Positions 1-10,237 are shown, numbered from the stretch's first letter. The stretch: 64,000 nt of DNA from an uncultured Desulfovibrio sp. (GCA_913063155.1 CAJXYU010000003.1:1-64000), one strand, 5' to 3'. Made by a program: numbers and translations. The notes: generated by a model not told the origin, from the letters alone.

Positions 1-329
1 CCGCACCCCCATCCCCCTCTTTTCCAAAACTCTTCGGCTACGCTTCGCGCTGGAGGACAGGTGTTTTTTTGTCAATGAAATATCTACGTTGTCGCACAAG
101 GATGTTCGAAACTGTGCGAGCGCCGGTACAAATGTCCGATCTTTACGCAGCAATACGGCGATCGTACATTTTTCAACAGCCGCGTCGATTAACCTATTCG
201 TATTCGCTTGTCGAGTCTATTACATACCGTATGGTAAAAACGGTTCGTCCTGTGATAGCCTGATTTCGACTTCCACCACTGAAGTCCCACCCTTTTGATA
301 TTATTTGGAAGACCGCAAGCGAGGCCGTC
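1..329. other. Gene-free 5' segment with terminator-like edge and candidate promoter
   Basis: I see no convincing gene here. Bases 1-35 resemble the sequence that follows the terminator hairpins at 2380 and 49393 (pyrimidine-rich, then CTTTTCCAAAACT), so they are probably the tail of the preceding gene's terminator. A dyad TCGCAC-N16-GTGCGA lies at 92-119. A weak sigma-70-like promoter, TTGTCG (208-213), 16-bp spacer, TATGGT (230-235), points at the gene starting at 330. All of this is motif inspection only. Confidence 0.4.
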
Positions 330-2375
330 ATGAAGCACACCAACGCCCTTGTCAGGGAAAAAAGCCCGTATCTGCTCCAGCACGCCCACAACCCGGTCAA
401 CTGGCTGCCCTGGGGAGACGAGGCATTCGAAATCGCCAGGCGCGAGGACAAGCCCGTGCTCGTATCCATCGGTTATTCAACCTGCCACTGGTGCCACGTC
501 ATGGAACGCGAGAGTTTCGAAAACGAGGACATAGCCGCACAACTCAACGACGCCTTCGTGTGCATCAAAGTGGACCGCGAGGAGCGCCCGGACATAGACG
601 CAGTGTACATGAACGTCTGCCATCTGCTCACCGGCTCGGGCGGCTGGCCTCTGAACGTGGTCGTCAGCCCGGACAAGAAACCATTTTTCGCCGCCACCTA
701 CATCCCGGCCACCTCGCGCCACGGCCGTTACGGCCTGAACGAACTGGTGCCGCGCATCACCCATCTCTGGAAAAACGAACGGGAACAGGTACTGGAATCC
801 GCGGAAGGCATCACCCATGCGCTGGAAAAAATGGAAATGCCCGGCGGGCATGAGCCTCTGGACGTGGAGCGACTCGTCAGACAGGTCTACAACTCCCTGA
901 CAAACACCTACGACCGCACCCACGGCGGTTTCGGACAGTCCCCCAAATTCCCGTCCGCGCACACCCTGCTGTTTCTGATACAGCGCAGCAGACGATCCCA
1001 GGACGCCAACGCCCGCTGGATGGCCGTGCTGACCCTGCGAGCCATGCGCAATGGGGGGCTCTGGGATCATATAGGCTACGGATTTCACCGCTACTCCACG
1101 GACGCGCGCTGGCTCCTGCCCCATTTCGAAAAAATGCTCTACGACCAGGCCCTGCTCGCCCTGGCCTATGTAGAGGCCCACCAACTCACCGGTAAGGAGG
1201 AATTTTCGAAAACGGCCCGAAACACCTTCGAGTACGTGCTGCGCGACATGCGCGATGAAAAAGGAGGCTTTTATACGGCCGAAGACGCGGACAGCGAAGG
1301 CAAGGAGGGCCTTTTCTACACCTGGACATGGAAGGAATTGCATGAAGCCCTTGCCCCCGAGGAGGCCAAGCTGTTCTGCGATCACTACAACATCAAGCCG
1401 GACGGCAACTTTCATGACGAGGCCACCGACGAGCTTACGGGCCGGAACATCCCGCACGAGATATCCTCCCCGCCCGCCGCCGGAGAGCTGGAGGCGATCC
1501 GAAAAAAACTCTTCGCCCTGCGCGAAATGCGCATCCGCCCGCATCTGGACGACAAGATTCTCGCGGACCTGAACGGACTCATGATAGCGGCCCTGGCCCG
1601 CGGCGGCCGAGCCCTCGGCGACGACACGTTCACGACAGCCGCCATCAGGGCCGCAGAGTTCATCCTGAGCACGCTGTCCGATGCGGACGGACGCCTCAAG
1701 CACGGATACCGCGAATGCGTGCTCAACGCACCCGGCACCCTGGACGACTCGGCCTTCATGCTTTGGGGGCTGCTGGAACTCTACGAAACGACCTTTGACG
1801 AAACCCACCTGACAGCCGCCGAAAAGATAGCCGACGCCATGCTTGAAGCGTTCGAGGACAAGGTGAACGGCGGATTCTTCCTTACCTCCGAGCACGGCGA
1901 GACCGTTCTGGTCCGCCAGAAGCCGATCCACGACGCAGCCATCCCCTCGGGAACTTCGGTGGCCCTTCAGATGCTGGTGAAACTGGGCGTCATGCTGGAC
2001 CGGCAGGATTTCAAGGAAGCGGCCCGACGATGCGCCTCATGGGCGGCCGAAGCACTCAATCGCATGCCGCAGGGGCTCATCCACATGGCGGCAGGGCTGG
2101 AAACGCTCTTTTCCGCACCGGAAAGCGTGGTGGTGGCGGGCCCCATGGATGCATCAGAGACACGCGCCCTGCTCGATATATTGCACAGCCAGTACAAGCC
2201 CGGCCTGAACATGCGGCTTCAGGCTACGGATCGGGCTTCCGGCGCCAAGGCGTCAGGTTACGCACTGGAGTTGCAGAGCCTCGGCGCCGTGGCCGGCGCC
2301 TGGGTCTGCCGCGACTACAAATGCGAACAGCCCGTCATCACGCCCGAAGCCTTGCGCAGGGCATTGGAAGAATGA
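330..2375 (+). CDS. Thioredoxin-domain (DUF255, YyaL/SPATA20-like) protein
   Basis: A 681-residue protein of the YyaL/spermatogenesis-associated protein 20 family. The N-terminal thioredoxin-like domain (about residues 1-165) carries a CHWC redox motif at residues 52-55 and the family signature [14 protein letters not shown]. The rest looks like the alpha/alpha-barrel (glycosidase/epimerase-like) domain with HYGFH-type and [11 protein letters not shown] motifs. The biochemical role of the family is not settled. No signal peptide is visible, so it is probably cytoplasmic. The ATG has GAGG about 6 bp upstream. It stands alone and is followed by a strong terminator. Length is normal for the family. 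Confidence 0.9.
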   Translation: MKHTNALVREKSPYLLQHAHNPVNWLPWGDEAFEIARREDKPVLVSIGYSTCHWCHVMERESFENEDIAAQLNDAFVCIKVDREERPDIDAVYMNVCHLLTGSGGWPLNVVVSPDKKPFFAATYIPATSRHGRYGLNELVPRITHLWKNEREQVLESAEGITHALEKMEMPGGHEPLDVERLVRQVYNSLTNTYDRTHGGFGQSPKFPSAHTLLFLIQRSRRSQDANARWMAVLTLRAMRNGGLWDHIGYGFHRYSTDARWLLPHFEKMLYDQALLALAYVEAHQLTGKEEFSKTARNTFEYVLRDMRDEKGGFYTAEDADSEGKEGLFYTWTWKELHEALAPEEAKLFCDHYNIKPDGNFHDEATDELTGRNIPHEISSPPAAGELEAIRKKLFALREMRIRPHLDDKILADLNGLMIAALARGGRALGDDTFTTAAIRAAEFILSTLSDADGRLKHGYRECVLNAPGTLDDSAFMLWGLLELYETTFDETHLTAAEKIADAMLEAFEDKVNGGFFLTSEHGETVLVRQKPIHDAAIPSGTSVALQMLVKLGVMLDRQDFKEAARRCASWAAEALNRMPQGLIHMAAGLETLFSAPESVVVAGPMDASETRALLDILHSQYKPGLNMRLQATDRASGAKASGYALELQSLGAVAGAWVCRDYKCEQPVITPEALRRALEE

Positions 2376-2379
2376 ATCG

Positions 2380-2417
2380 GGGGAAGGGAAAACCTTTATA
2401 AAGGTTTTCCCTTCCCC
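2380..2417 (+). terminator. Intrinsic terminator hairpin, recurring family
   Basis: A perfect 19-bp dyad centred on CCTTTATAAAGG lies just after the stop of the thioredoxin-domain gene. It is followed by a pyrimidine-rich flank and TTTCCAATTTTTT. Related hairpins with similar flanks occur at 3710 and 49393, and partial ones at 1 and 63304. Confidence 0.8.
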
Positions 2418-2440
2418 ACTCCTTTCCAATTTTTTCAACG

Positions 2441-2477
2441 AAAACGGCCTGGTGCTCTGCGAGCACCAGGCCGTTTT
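2441..2477. terminator. Second perfect inverted repeat, likely bidirectional terminator
   Basis: AAAACGGCCTGGTGCTC, a 3-base loop, then its exact complement ending in CCGTTTT. The A- and T-runs at the ends would allow termination in either direction. The next gene, mtnA, runs toward it from the right, so it can serve both converging genes. Confidence 0.75.
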
Positions 2478-2596
2478 CGTGATTCACGTAAATCTTTATA
2501 AGGACGAATTCCGGTTAAACAAAACGAAACCGAAGGCGCTTCGCAGATGTCAGGATTCCAACGAGCTTCCCCCTTTGACCGCCGGAGGCATTGCGT

Positions 2597-3634
2597 CTAT
2601 TCGAACAGCTTGGCAATGGATTCCTTGTATGGCTGCCTGAGCACGCCCTTCTCGGTGATGATCCCGGCGATGAGTTCATTGGGAGTCGGGTCGAAGGCCA
2701 GGTTGTAGACCTCCACTCCGTCCGGAGTGATCCGATGGCCGCCCACATGGGTCACTTCCCTGGGGTCGCGGTCCTCAATGGGCACGTCGTCGCCCGTGGG
2801 GGTCTCGGGATCGATGGTGTACACCGGAGCGGCCACATAGAACGGCACACCGAAATGCTTGGCCAACAACGCCACACCGTATGTGCCGATCTTATTCACG
2901 GCATCACCGTTGGCGACGATGCGGTCCGCTCCGACCACGACCTTGTCCACCAGCCCCTTCTTCATGAGCAGTGCGCAGGCGTTGTCGCAGGCCACCTTGA
3001 CTTCAATGCCGTCGCGATGCAGTTCGTAGGCCGTCAGACGTGCTCCCTGCAGGAACGGACGGGTCTCGTTGGCGATGACCTTGACCTTCTTGCCCTGATC
3101 GATGGCCCCGCGAATGACACCCAGGGCGGTGCCGTATCCTGCGGTGGCCAGGGCGCCCGCGTTGCAATGCGTCATGATGGTGTCGCCGTCGTCCATGAGC
3201 TCGCCGCCGAACTTGCCGATGAGTTCACACATCTCGATATCGCCCACATGGATTTCCTTGGCGCGTTCCAGCCAGACGGAACAAAGTTCGTCCAGAGACA
3301 CATCACCGGCTTCCTTCCAGATGCGACGCATCTCCCGTACGGCCCAACGCAGATTTACAGCCGTGGGACGGGCGTTTTCGATCTGGTCCAGTTTCTCGTT
3401 GAGGTTGGCCTTCCAGTCGCCATCCATGCCCTGCGCTTCGCGTCCCGCCAGGTAACAACCGTAGGCGGCGGTCACGCCGATGGCCGGAGCTCCCCGCACC
3501 ACCATGACCACCAGCGCGTAGCAGATGTCCTCGGTGGTCTTGCAGTCGAACCAATCCTCACGATTGGGCAGGTAACGCTGATCAAGCAATACCAATGCGT
3601 CCTTTTCCGGGGAAAATCGAATATGTTCCGTCAT
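2597..3634 (-). CDS. mtnA: S-methyl-5-thioribose-1-phosphate isomerase
   Basis: A 345-residue enzyme that converts 5-methylthioribose-1-phosphate to methylthioribulose-1-phosphate in methionine salvage. Visible family motifs are RGAPAIG (about 48-54), [10 protein letters not shown] with the presumed catalytic Cys157, and [12 protein letters not shown] with Asp237, matching the Cys/Asp pair of characterised MtnA enzymes. Length is standard. It lies downstream of gatB on the same strand, separated by a terminator. The leader shows no recognisable SAM riboswitch. The ribosome binding site is weak (GAGG is about 14 bp upstream). No other methionine-salvage gene is in the window. Confidence 0.95.
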   Translation of the reverse strand: MTEHIRFSPEKDALVLLDQRYLPNREDWFDCKTTEDICYALVVMVVRGAPAIGVTAAYGCYLAGREAQGMDGDWKANLNEKLDQIENARPTAVNLRWAVREMRRIWKEAGDVSLDELCSVWLERAKEIHVGDIEMCELIGKFGGELMDDGDTIMTHCNAGALATAGYGTALGVIRGAIDQGKKVKVIANETRPFLQGARLTAYELHRDGIEVKVACDNACALLMKKGLVDKVVVGADRIVANGDAVNKIGTYGVALLAKHFGVPFYVAAPVYTIDPETPTGDDVPIEDRDPREVTHVGGHRITPDGVEVYNLAFDPTPNELIAGIITEKGVLRQPYKESIAKLFE

Positions 3635-3709
3635 GTTGCCAGCACCGCCTCAGGGTTACCCACCATCACGCCGCAGGCGTGATGGCTGAATGTTTTTGGG
3701 AACGGAGAC

Positions 3710-3741
3710 GAGGGAGAACCTTTTGCAAAAGGTTCTTCCCC
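3710..3741 (-). terminator. gatB terminator hairpin
   Basis: Inverted repeat with the core AACCTTTTGCAAAAGGTT just downstream of the gatB stop. Read on the minus strand it is followed by a pyrimidine-rich stretch and CCCAAAAACATT. It belongs to the same recurring family as the hairpins at 2380 and 49393. Confidence 0.7.
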
Positions 3742-3749
3742 GTTCATCC

Positions 3750-5183
3750 TTATGAAAGCTTCTTGTTGATAAGCTGAGTGACCACGCCGGGGTTGGCCTG
3801 GCCCTTGGTCTTGCGCATGATCCGGCCCATGAAGAAACCCATAAGCTTCTTCTTGCCGCCCTTGTAGGCTTCCACCTCATCCGGATTCTCGGCCAGGACC
3901 TCGTCCACCACGGCCTCCAAAGCACCGGTGTCGGATACCTGCACCATGCCCTTGGCCTTGACGTGCTCCTCGGGATCGTCGCCCGACTCGCACAGGTCAC
4001 GGAACACCTTGGTGCCGATCTTGTGAGAAATGGTGCCGTCATCCACGAGCTTGATCAACTTGGCCAATGCCTCCGGAGACATTCTGCAATCACAGGCGCC
4101 CACTTCGCATTCGTTCAAATACGGCAAAAGCTCGCCGATGACCCAGTTGGCCACCTTCCTGGCCTCGCCGCCATAGGCCTTGACCGCCTGCTCGAAATAT
4201 TCGGCAACGGCCAATTCGGAGGCAATAAGCGCTGCATCGTCCTCGGAAAGCTTGAACTCATCCAGGAAGCGCGCCTTCTTGTCGGCCGGGAGCTCGGGGA
4301 GTTCGGACCGCCACTTTTCGATCCAGGCTTCGTCCAGCACCAGCGGCACCAGATCCGGGTCCGGAAAATAGCGGTAGTCGTGCGCTTCCTCCTTGCCGCG
4401 CATGGAGGCGGTGATGTTCTTGTCCGGATTGTAGAGCCGGGTTTCCTGCACCACTTCATCGCCGTCATCCACAAGATCGGTCTGCCGGGCCACTTCGTAT
4501 TCAATGGCCCGCTGCACATTGCGGAAGGAGTTGAGGTTCTTGAGTTCGGTGCGGGTGCCTAATTCCTCGCTGCCCTTGGGCCGGATGGAAATATTGGCGT
4601 CGCAGCGGAAACTGCCCTCTTCCAGGTTGCCGTCGCAGATGCCCAGATAGAGCAGGATGGCGCGGAGCGCCTTGAGGTAGGCCACAGCCTCCTCGGAACT
4701 GCGCATATCCGGCTCGGAAACGATTTCGATGAGCGGAACGCCCGTGCGGTTCAGGTCTACGAAGCTGGCATTCTCGGCCGCGGAATGGATGTTCTTGCCC
4801 GCATCCTCTTCCATGTGGATACGGGTGAGGCCGATGCGCTTGTGTGCGCCGTCCACGTTGATATCCACGTGGCCGTGTTCGCATATGGGCAGTTCGAACT
4901 GGGAAATCTGGTATCCCTTGGGCAGATCCGGATAAAAATAGTTCTTACGTGCGAACACGGACTTGCGGTTGATCCCACAGTTGGTAGCCAGCCCCATCTT
5001 GGCGGCGAATTCGGCCACCTTGGCGTTCATAACCGGCAGCACACCGGGCATGCCCGAACAGACCGGACAGACATTCTCGTTGGGATCGTTGCCGAACTTG
5101 GTGGAACAGTTGCAGAAAATCTTGCTTTCGGTCTTGAGCTGCGCATGCACCTCCAGGCCGATGACGGTTTCGTACCGGGACAT
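3750..5183 (-). CDS. gatB: Asp-tRNA(Asn)/Glu-tRNA(Gln) amidotransferase subunit B
   Basis: A 477-residue GatB, the subunit of the GatCAB complex that binds mischarged tRNA and phosphorylates the tRNA-bound Glu or Asp before transamidation. The N-terminal [12 protein letters not shown] signature and a zinc-type Cys set (C24, C26, C39, C42) are clear. The C-terminal GatB/YqeY helical domain ends in the usual [13 protein letters not shown] tail. AGGAG lies 10 bp before the ATG. gatA and gatC are not adjacent. The DUF4254 gene stops only 13 bp upstream, so the two are probably co-transcribed. Confidence 0.96.
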   Translation of the reverse strand: MSRYETVIGLEVHAQLKTESKIFCNCSTKFGNDPNENVCPVCSGMPGVLPVMNAKVAEFAAKMGLATNCGINRKSVFARKNYFYPDLPKGYQISQFELPICEHGHVDINVDGAHKRIGLTRIHMEEDAGKNIHSAAENASFVDLNRTGVPLIEIVSEPDMRSSEEAVAYLKALRAILLYLGICDGNLEEGSFRCDANISIRPKGSEELGTRTELKNLNSFRNVQRAIEYEVARQTDLVDDGDEVVQETRLYNPDKNITASMRGKEEAHDYRYFPDPDLVPLVLDEAWIEKWRSELPELPADKKARFLDEFKLSEDDAALIASELAVAEYFEQAVKAYGGEARKVANWVIGELLPYLNECEVGACDCRMSPEALAKLIKLVDDGTISHKIGTKVFRDLCESGDDPEEHVKAKGMVQVSDTGALEAVVDEVLAENPDEVEAYKGGKKKLMGFFMGRIMRKTKGQANPGVVTQLINKKLS

Positions 5184-5196
5184 GGACAGGATACTC

Positions 5197-5841
5197 CTAC
5201 TTGTTCTTGTACAATTCCGGGTTCATTGCCGGATCATTGTACATCTTGAAATATTGGTGAACCTCGGGCTTTTTGCGTCCCTCGGCATAATCGTCGATCA
5301 ATTCCAGAACACTGCGCATCAAGCGATCGTGCTTTGCCTGCACCTTGCCGCACAGGCCGGAGCAAGTCTCTTTGTGCTCCTCGGCGGCATCCCTGCGACG
5401 TGCCTGCTCTTCCATATGGTAGACGCGCAAGGCCAACACGGAAAGACGGTCCAGGGCGCACCCGACGGTTTCGGTGTTGTAGCGGTCCTCGCAATCAGCA
5501 GGCAGCAACCGATGCATCATGCTGACGAGACATACGTCAATGGCCTCGGCAAGCGAGTTGCGCACGGCATTGAGCCTGTCATAGGCGAACTTGCATTCGG
5601 CAATGACTTTCTCGGGCACGTCGGTACGGCGGACGCGGTCCTCCAGATGCCACATACGGAAATTGGTCCAATGCAGGCGTGCGGAAAGCTCGCGCAACCC
5701 TGCAGTCCCCTCCAATTCGGGGCACTCGTCCGGATTCTCGTAGACAGGCTCCCCAAAATGCCAGTCCGTAACGGACCGCACCTGATGATTGATACAGTCC
5801 GTGACTGCCTGTTTTATGTCGTCAAAAGTGATGTCAGCCAT
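5197..5841 (-). CDS. DUF4254 domain-containing protein
   Basis: A 214-residue, mostly helical protein recognisable as DUF4254 from its W/H-rich N-terminal half ([14 protein letters not shown]) and the conserved [12 protein letters not shown] segment. Function is unknown, and in some genomes the family occurs near surface-polysaccharide genes. There is no signal peptide or membrane segment. The start overlaps the end of mltA by 8 bp, implying translational coupling, and gatB follows closely. Confidence 0.75.
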   Translation of the reverse strand: MADITFDDIKQAVTDCINHQVRSVTDWHFGEPVYENPDECPELEGTAGLRELSARLHWTNFRMWHLEDRVRRTDVPEKVIAECKFAYDRLNAVRNSLAEAIDVCLVSMMHRLLPADCEDRYNTETVGCALDRLSVLALRVYHMEEQARRRDAAEEHKETCSGLCGKVQAKHDRLMRSVLELIDDYAEGRKKPEVHQYFKMYNDPAMNPELYKNK

Positions 5842-7150
5842 TCTTCAATGCATCCTTGCTGATAAGCAGATAAACCGAAGCCCGGGTCTTGATGCGCGAT
5901 GCAACGGGCTCCACTCTGTACCCTTCTCCCACGTAATAGTCCACATGGGCTCCCTTGATGGCCGTTCCGGAATCCTGGGCCAGCCCAATGCCGGTGACCG
6001 TGCGCTTGGCGCGCCTGCCGTTGCGGACCTTGTAGTCCGGGATCTCGGCCTCGAAGGCCAGCACGCTCCCCAAAGGCAACAACCGGCGATCGGTGGCGAT
6101 GGAGACCATGGGGGTCAAAGGCTTGCCCATGGCGCCTTCCGGAGGGGCGTCGGCCAAACGGAAAAACACGTAGCTGCGGTTCTCGGCCATGAACTTGAAC
6201 ATCTTGTCCGGATGCTTCCTGAGGTACCGGCGCACATGCTCCTTGCCCAATTTACCGTGGGGCAGATATCCCTTTTCATAAAGAATGCGCCCCAGGCTTT
6301 TGAAAGCATGTCCGTTTTTGGCCCCGTACAGCACATTGCGAACTGAACCGTCCGGCAGCCTGAGCCTGCCGCAACCCTCCACCTGGAGATAGAAGACATC
6401 GATGGGGTCCTTGGCCCAGGCAATCTCGTAGCCCTTGCCGGCCAGAACGTGATCCACGTCCAGGGCGCGGCGGTCATAGTAGGGAAGCATGCGCCCGTTT
6501 TCAACCCGGCAGTATTCCAGGGCGCCCTTGGCGTTTTTCATACGTTTGAGGTCGGAAGGAACCCCGTAGATGGGATATTCATACCCGGGCCGTCTGGTCA
6601 GGCTGGCCTCGATTTCCGGGGTATAATAGCCGGTCATGACCGGTCCCGGGTCCAAACCGAACCAGATGAACCTCTGGCTCAGAAGTTCCGGCTCGCGGTC
6701 CAGGCGAGGAAGGATAACCAGAAATTCCTCGAGACTACGGCGCACCTGCTGCCAAGTCAGGGTCACGTCGCCATGGGTCATGGCCGGGCGTTTGGGCGGT
6801 TGGCGCAACACATAGTCAAGGCTGCGGCGGACCGGCTCCTCGAGATTGGTCCAGGAACGCAATCCCTGGGAACGCAGATTCAGGCGGGCGCTGCGCAAAA
6901 GGCGTTCCTTGCCGGGCAAGGGCCTGAACTCACTCCGCACTTCCGGCTGCCGCGCACAGGTGACTGATTCGGGAAAAAGCGCCGACTGACGCGGGGATAC
7001 ATTTTCCTCGGGCGGCGGCAACGGCGTCTTCTCAGCTGTGTGCCACGGACTGTGCACAGCACACCCGCCCATGAGCAGAATGCATGCAAGCATCGCGGCA
7101 CACAAGGCTCCCTGAAGGAAACCGTCCATGTCGAAAGAATTTCTGATCAC
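5834..7150 (-). CDS. mltA: Membrane-bound lytic murein transglycosylase A (lipoprotein)
   Basis: A 438-residue MltA that cleaves the MurNAc-GlcNAc bond of peptidoglycan with formation of a 1,6-anhydro product. The N-terminus is a lipoprotein signal with lipobox LMGGC (Cys30), so it should be anchored in the outer membrane. The MltA domain (about 140-300) contains YYTPEIEAS and YYDRRALD. The C-terminal 3D domain holds AQDSGTAIKGAHVDYYVG with the catalytic-type Asp. The first codon is GTG; an ATG seven codons in is a possible alternative. Neither start has a good ribosome binding site. Confidence 0.92.
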   Translation of the reverse strand: MIRNSFDMDGFLQGALCAAMLACILLMGGCAVHSPWHTAEKTPLPPPEENVSPRQSALFPESVTCARQPEVRSEFRPLPGKERLLRSARLNLRSQGLRSWTNLEEPVRRSLDYVLRQPPKRPAMTHGDVTLTWQQVRRSLEEFLVILPRLDREPELLSQRFIWFGLDPGPVMTGYYTPEIEASLTRRPGYEYPIYGVPSDLKRMKNAKGALEYCRVENGRMLPYYDRRALDVDHVLAGKGYEIAWAKDPIDVFYLQVEGCGRLRLPDGSVRNVLYGAKNGHAFKSLGRILYEKGYLPHGKLGKEHVRRYLRKHPDKMFKFMAENRSYVFFRLADAPPEGAMGKPLTPMVSIATDRRLLPLGSVLAFEAEIPDYKVRNGRRAKRTVTGIGLAQDSGTAIKGAHVDYYVGEGYRVEPVASRIKTRASVYLLISKDALKNG

Positions 7151-7201
7151 TTCTATAAATCTTGAGTTTTCCCGGCCGGGCCGGGGTTGTCCATATTGAC
7201 G

Positions 7202-8971
7202 CTAATCGCAGGAATCGATGGCCACGTCGCAGAACCTGCCCACGCCGTATTCCTTGCGCCGGAAGAACTTGTTCGGACTGGGGCCTATGATCTGCAGTTC
7301 CGGGTGCTTCTGCTGAACATCCAGGGCGATGTGCATCTCCTTGGTGCAGCCGGTGGAATAGGTGGAATCCTTGCCGGCCCAGACCGGGGGCACCTTCATG
7401 CCCATGAGGGCGAAGGCCTCTTCAATATCCGAATGACTCTGGAACCGCCAGATGTTTATGTACCCGCTGCGCTGGACCATCTCCCACATGTACATGAGAT
7501 CGTCCGCGTCCATGCCTTCCTCAAAGTGCTCGGCCGGGTTGATGATGTACACGTTGTCCAGCCGGGTGCGCAGATGCTTCACGAAGAGGGTCATGACCTT
7601 GATGGCCACTTCGGTCTGACCGGGTACGCTGCCCACGATGCCGGAATAGAAGATGACCGCCCTGCCCTGGTTTCGGGCCTGGCGCATTTCGGAAATGATG
7701 GCTTCGGCCTTTTCCCGGATATACCCTTCACTGAATTTGCTGACCCACTCGGCCTTGGGTTTGAAATGCAGATGAAACTTGCCGGACGCGTCCCGGAAAT
7801 AGCTGATGATGTCTCGAGTAAACTCGTGGCTGGTCTCCACGAAACGGCGAAACTTGCCCTCGCCCTTGGCCAGCACCAGATCGCACTCTTTCCAGGCGCG
7901 GGCGAAGGTGACACTGGTGCGGTAGGGGTTGAACCGCTCGCGGGTGCCGTCGGAAATGACCACGAAGGCGTTCTCACGCATGATGGCCAGCAGCTCGTTC
8001 TTGGAGAGCCTGTCGTTGTCCACGAAATAGGCGCCCCTCAGAGCCTCGTCCAGCACCAGGTCCGAATCTCGGTCCCAGAAGGTGGGGCTGTCGAAATAAA
8101 AACCTTCCTTAAGGGCCAGAATGACCTTATGCCCCATGCGCAGCAGAGAATTGACCAACTGAATGTCGAACATGAGGCCGCCGGAACGCTTGGGCAGCAT
8201 GAGAATACGCAGCGGCCCGCGGGCGCCCGCCAGGGCTTCGGCCACGATGCCGAACTCTCCTTGGCAGACTTCCATCTCCTGCTCCAGCCCGCACTCTCCG
8301 ATCTTTGCTTCGCAAAACTCCTCCGGTCTCCAGAGGTCGGTCATGGTGGAAAGGCGCATGAGCCGCTCCACTTCGAGCATGTTGATCCTGAAGCGCAGGT
8401 CATCTATGCGACGGCAGGCGGTATGGGCTTCAGTACAGGCATTGATCAGAGCGTCGAAGGCCTTGCAGCGCACCACCTCACCGGCCACCCGGTTCAGCTC
8501 TTTACGCATGGGGCGGTAGGGATCGTCGATGCCGCTCTGGGTCATGAGGATGGTGATCATCCGCTTCATGAGCCTGGAGGGAAGCACTATGGGAGAGGCC
8601 AGGGCCATGCGGAACTTGTGGCGGCACAGGGAAATGAACCGCTTGCGGATGTACCGGTCCGGACAATGATCGCGGGCGAGCCTCACGAACATGCGCCACT
8701 GCAGGACATATTCCTTGAGCAGTTCCTCGGGCAGGCCGGGCTTGAGAAGTTGGAGGAACATCCAGTCAGAACACGGAGCGTAAAATTCGTTGTTGGCCAC
8801 GGCCACCATGAACCGGATCTGTTCACGCGAGGCGTTCTTGCCCGGATCGATGCTGTACTCCAAATGGTTCTCGGTCATGAAATGGAGCAGCAACGCGTCC
8901 AAGTCAGGATCGATTCCGTAATTGATGTCCAACACCGATTCAAAAGACGATGCGTCGAATGCCACGGTCAC
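7202..8971 (-). CDS. Unknown 589-residue protein with degenerate DUF89/ARMT1-like core
   Basis: I do not recognise a named family. Residues about 1-245 are helical and without motifs I know. Residues about 250-420 resemble the DUF89 (ARMT1-like) phosphatase fold: RSGGLMFDIQLVNSLLRMGH stands where DUF89 has DNAGE-x-DRLLIEEL, and DLVLAKGEGKF stands where the family has ADLVIAKGQGNF. The metal-binding Asp-Asn of DNAGE and the Asn after KGxG are replaced, so classical DUF89 catalysis looks lost. A further ~170 residues form a separate C-terminal region rich in aromatic and His/Cys residues. It overlaps the nadK stop by 4 bp, so the two are coupled. Confidence 0.6.
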   Translation of the reverse strand: MTVAFDASSFESVLDINYGIDPDLDALLLHFMTENHLEYSIDPGKNASREQIRFMVAVANNEFYAPCSDWMFLQLLKPGLPEELLKEYVLQWRMFVRLARDHCPDRYIRKRFISLCRHKFRMALASPIVLPSRLMKRMITILMTQSGIDDPYRPMRKELNRVAGEVVRCKAFDALINACTEAHTACRRIDDLRFRINMLEVERLMRLSTMTDLWRPEEFCEAKIGECGLEQEMEVCQGEFGIVAEALAGARGPLRILMLPKRSGGLMFDIQLVNSLLRMGHKVILALKEGFYFDSPTFWDRDSDLVLDEALRGAYFVDNDRLSKNELLAIMRENAFVVISDGTRERFNPYRTSVTFARAWKECDLVLAKGEGKFRRFVETSHEFTRDIISYFRDASGKFHLHFKPKAEWVSKFSEGYIREKAEAIISEMRQARNQGRAVIFYSGIVGSVPGQTEVAIKVMTLFVKHLRTRLDNVYIINPAEHFEEGMDADDLMYMWEMVQRSGYINIWRFQSHSDIEEAFALMGMKVPPVWAGKDSTYSTGCTKEMHIALDVQQKHPELQIIGPSPNKFFRRKEYGVGRFCDVAIDSCD

Positions 8972-9816
8972 CTCTCAGCTAGAAAGCCTTTGGTCTTCAG
9001 TTTGTCAAAATAGCGTGAAGCAGGCTCGGAGACCATGAGAATATCGTTGCGCGAGCGGATGATCTCCACTTCGTCGCCCGTGGCCAGGGAAAATCCCTTT
9101 TGGCCGTCCTCGGTGAGCTTGGCGTCGCCGCCCTCCTCCACCCGGATGACCAGGTGCTCCTCCGTGGGCAGCACCAGCGGACTGAAGCGGCTCAAAAACG
9201 GACAGATGGCCGTGATGCAGTAGGCCTGCAAATCCGGATGGACCAACGGGCCGCCTGCGGAAATACAGTACGCAGTGGAACCAAAGGGAGTTGAGACGAT
9301 GAGTCCGTCCGACCGCAGGGTGGTGACCACGGTGCCTTCATAGACGATGCTCAGCCGCACCAACCGGGCCAGCGACCCCCGTCCGATGACAAGGTCGTTG
9401 ACGACCGTGCCCTTATGAACAACGCGCCCGCTGCGACGAACGCAGAAATCCAAGGCCATGCGGCCCGAGATCTCGTAGTTTCCGGCAAGTATGCGTTCCA
9501 TGCCTTCGTACCAGTCGTCCGGCGAGAAGTGGGTCAGGAATCCCACCCGGCCAAGATTGATGCCCACCAGCGGTATGCCGTGGGGATGCATGCGTCTGGC
9601 CACCCCTATAAGGGTGCCGTCGCCGCCGAGTACGACCACAAGGTCGAAACTGCCGTCTTTTTCAAAGGGGTACCCGTTACGCTCCCGCCGGTTCAGGCTG
9701 ATGAGCACTTCGATGCCGCGTTCCGTGAAAAAATCGGCTATCTTGCTGCACAGGGCTTGGGCCTCCGGCGTCTCCGGCTTGGTAATGAGCAGGACTTTTT
9801 TTACGGATTTGGACAT
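8968..9816 (-). CDS. nadK: NAD kinase (polyphosphate/ATP-NAD kinase)
   Basis: A 282-residue NAD(+) kinase that makes NADP(+) from NAD(+) and ATP. The hallmark GGDGT motif is at residues 64-68, followed by NLGRVGFLTHF and the C-terminal FGSTAYCISAGGPLVHPDL NAD-binding segment. Length is typical. It is the first gene of a minus-strand run (nadK, DUF89-like, then mltA), and its stop overlaps the next start by 4 bp. The upstream 421-bp AT-rich region is shared with the divergent flagellar regulator genes. Confidence 0.95.
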   Translation of the reverse strand: MSKSVKKVLLITKPETPEAQALCSKIADFFTERGIEVLISLNRRERNGYPFEKDGSFDLVVVLGGDGTLIGVARRMHPHGIPLVGINLGRVGFLTHFSPDDWYEGMERILAGNYEISGRMALDFCVRRSGRVVHKGTVVNDLVIGRGSLARLVRLSIVYEGTVVTTLRSDGLIVSTPFGSTAYCISAGGPLVHPDLQAYCITAICPFLSRFSPLVLPTEEHLVIRVEEGGDAKLTEDGQKGFSLATGDEVEIIRSRNDILMVSEPASRYFDKLKTKGFLAER

Positions 9817-10237
9817 GACTCAAGTGAGTATTGAAATTTAAAAAAACATTCAACCATTTCCATCGGCAAGCTCTCCTTTTCACAACAAAAAACATTTATT
9901 TATATTCTGGAGACTGTACCAAACAGCTTCTCTGAGTTATCTTTATGGTAATGGGAAGAGCGAAAAAAACGCGCCTCGATTCGATTGGTCATACCATTGA
10001 CCGTGCAAAGACGAGCCACGTCACCGCTCCGGCCGGTACGAACTTCAATCGCCTCAGTTTCGAAAAAAACAAGTTGTATTTCACCAATGACATTTATAAA
10101 AAATTACACATTAAAAACAATTAGTTATCAAAAAAACGACGCTGTTCACCTGGACTATTCCTACATTTTTTAGGTAGACAACCCTAAAGTTTTTTTCCGC
10201 AACGTCGATCTTATCATTAAGGAAAGGAGCATAAATC
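9817..10237. other. AT-rich divergent intergenic region (nadK / flgM operon)
   Basis: No gene is supported in these 421 bp, which are clearly more AT-rich than the flanks. The region must hold the nadK promoter on the minus strand, which I could not pin down. It also holds the sigma-28-type promoter at 10185-10211 for the flgM operon. Confidence 0.6.
10185..10211 (+). promoter_or_regulatory. Sigma-28 (FliA)-type promoter of the flgM operon
   Basis: TAAAGTTT (10185-10192) matches the sigma-28 -35 consensus at all 8 positions. It is followed by an 11-bp spacer and GTCGATCT (10204-10211), 5 of 8 to GCCGATAA. The predicted start, near 10217, lies just before the ribosome binding site of the DVU0524-like gene. 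Confidence 0.75.

Noticed and set aside
477-1931. Long minus-strand open frame opposite the thioredoxin-domain gene
   Set aside because: It is the shadow of a GC-rich gene; the plus strand has the recognised domains and a good ribosome binding site.
3635-3709. SAM riboswitch before mtnA
   Set aside because: The leader is short, contains the gatB terminator, and has no SAM-I/II/IV core motif. Only a simple CCATCACG hairpin is seen.
9998-10015. Minus-strand sigma-54-like GCAA...GCCA before nadK
   Set aside because: The spacer is 6 bp, which abolishes the -24/-12 geometry.
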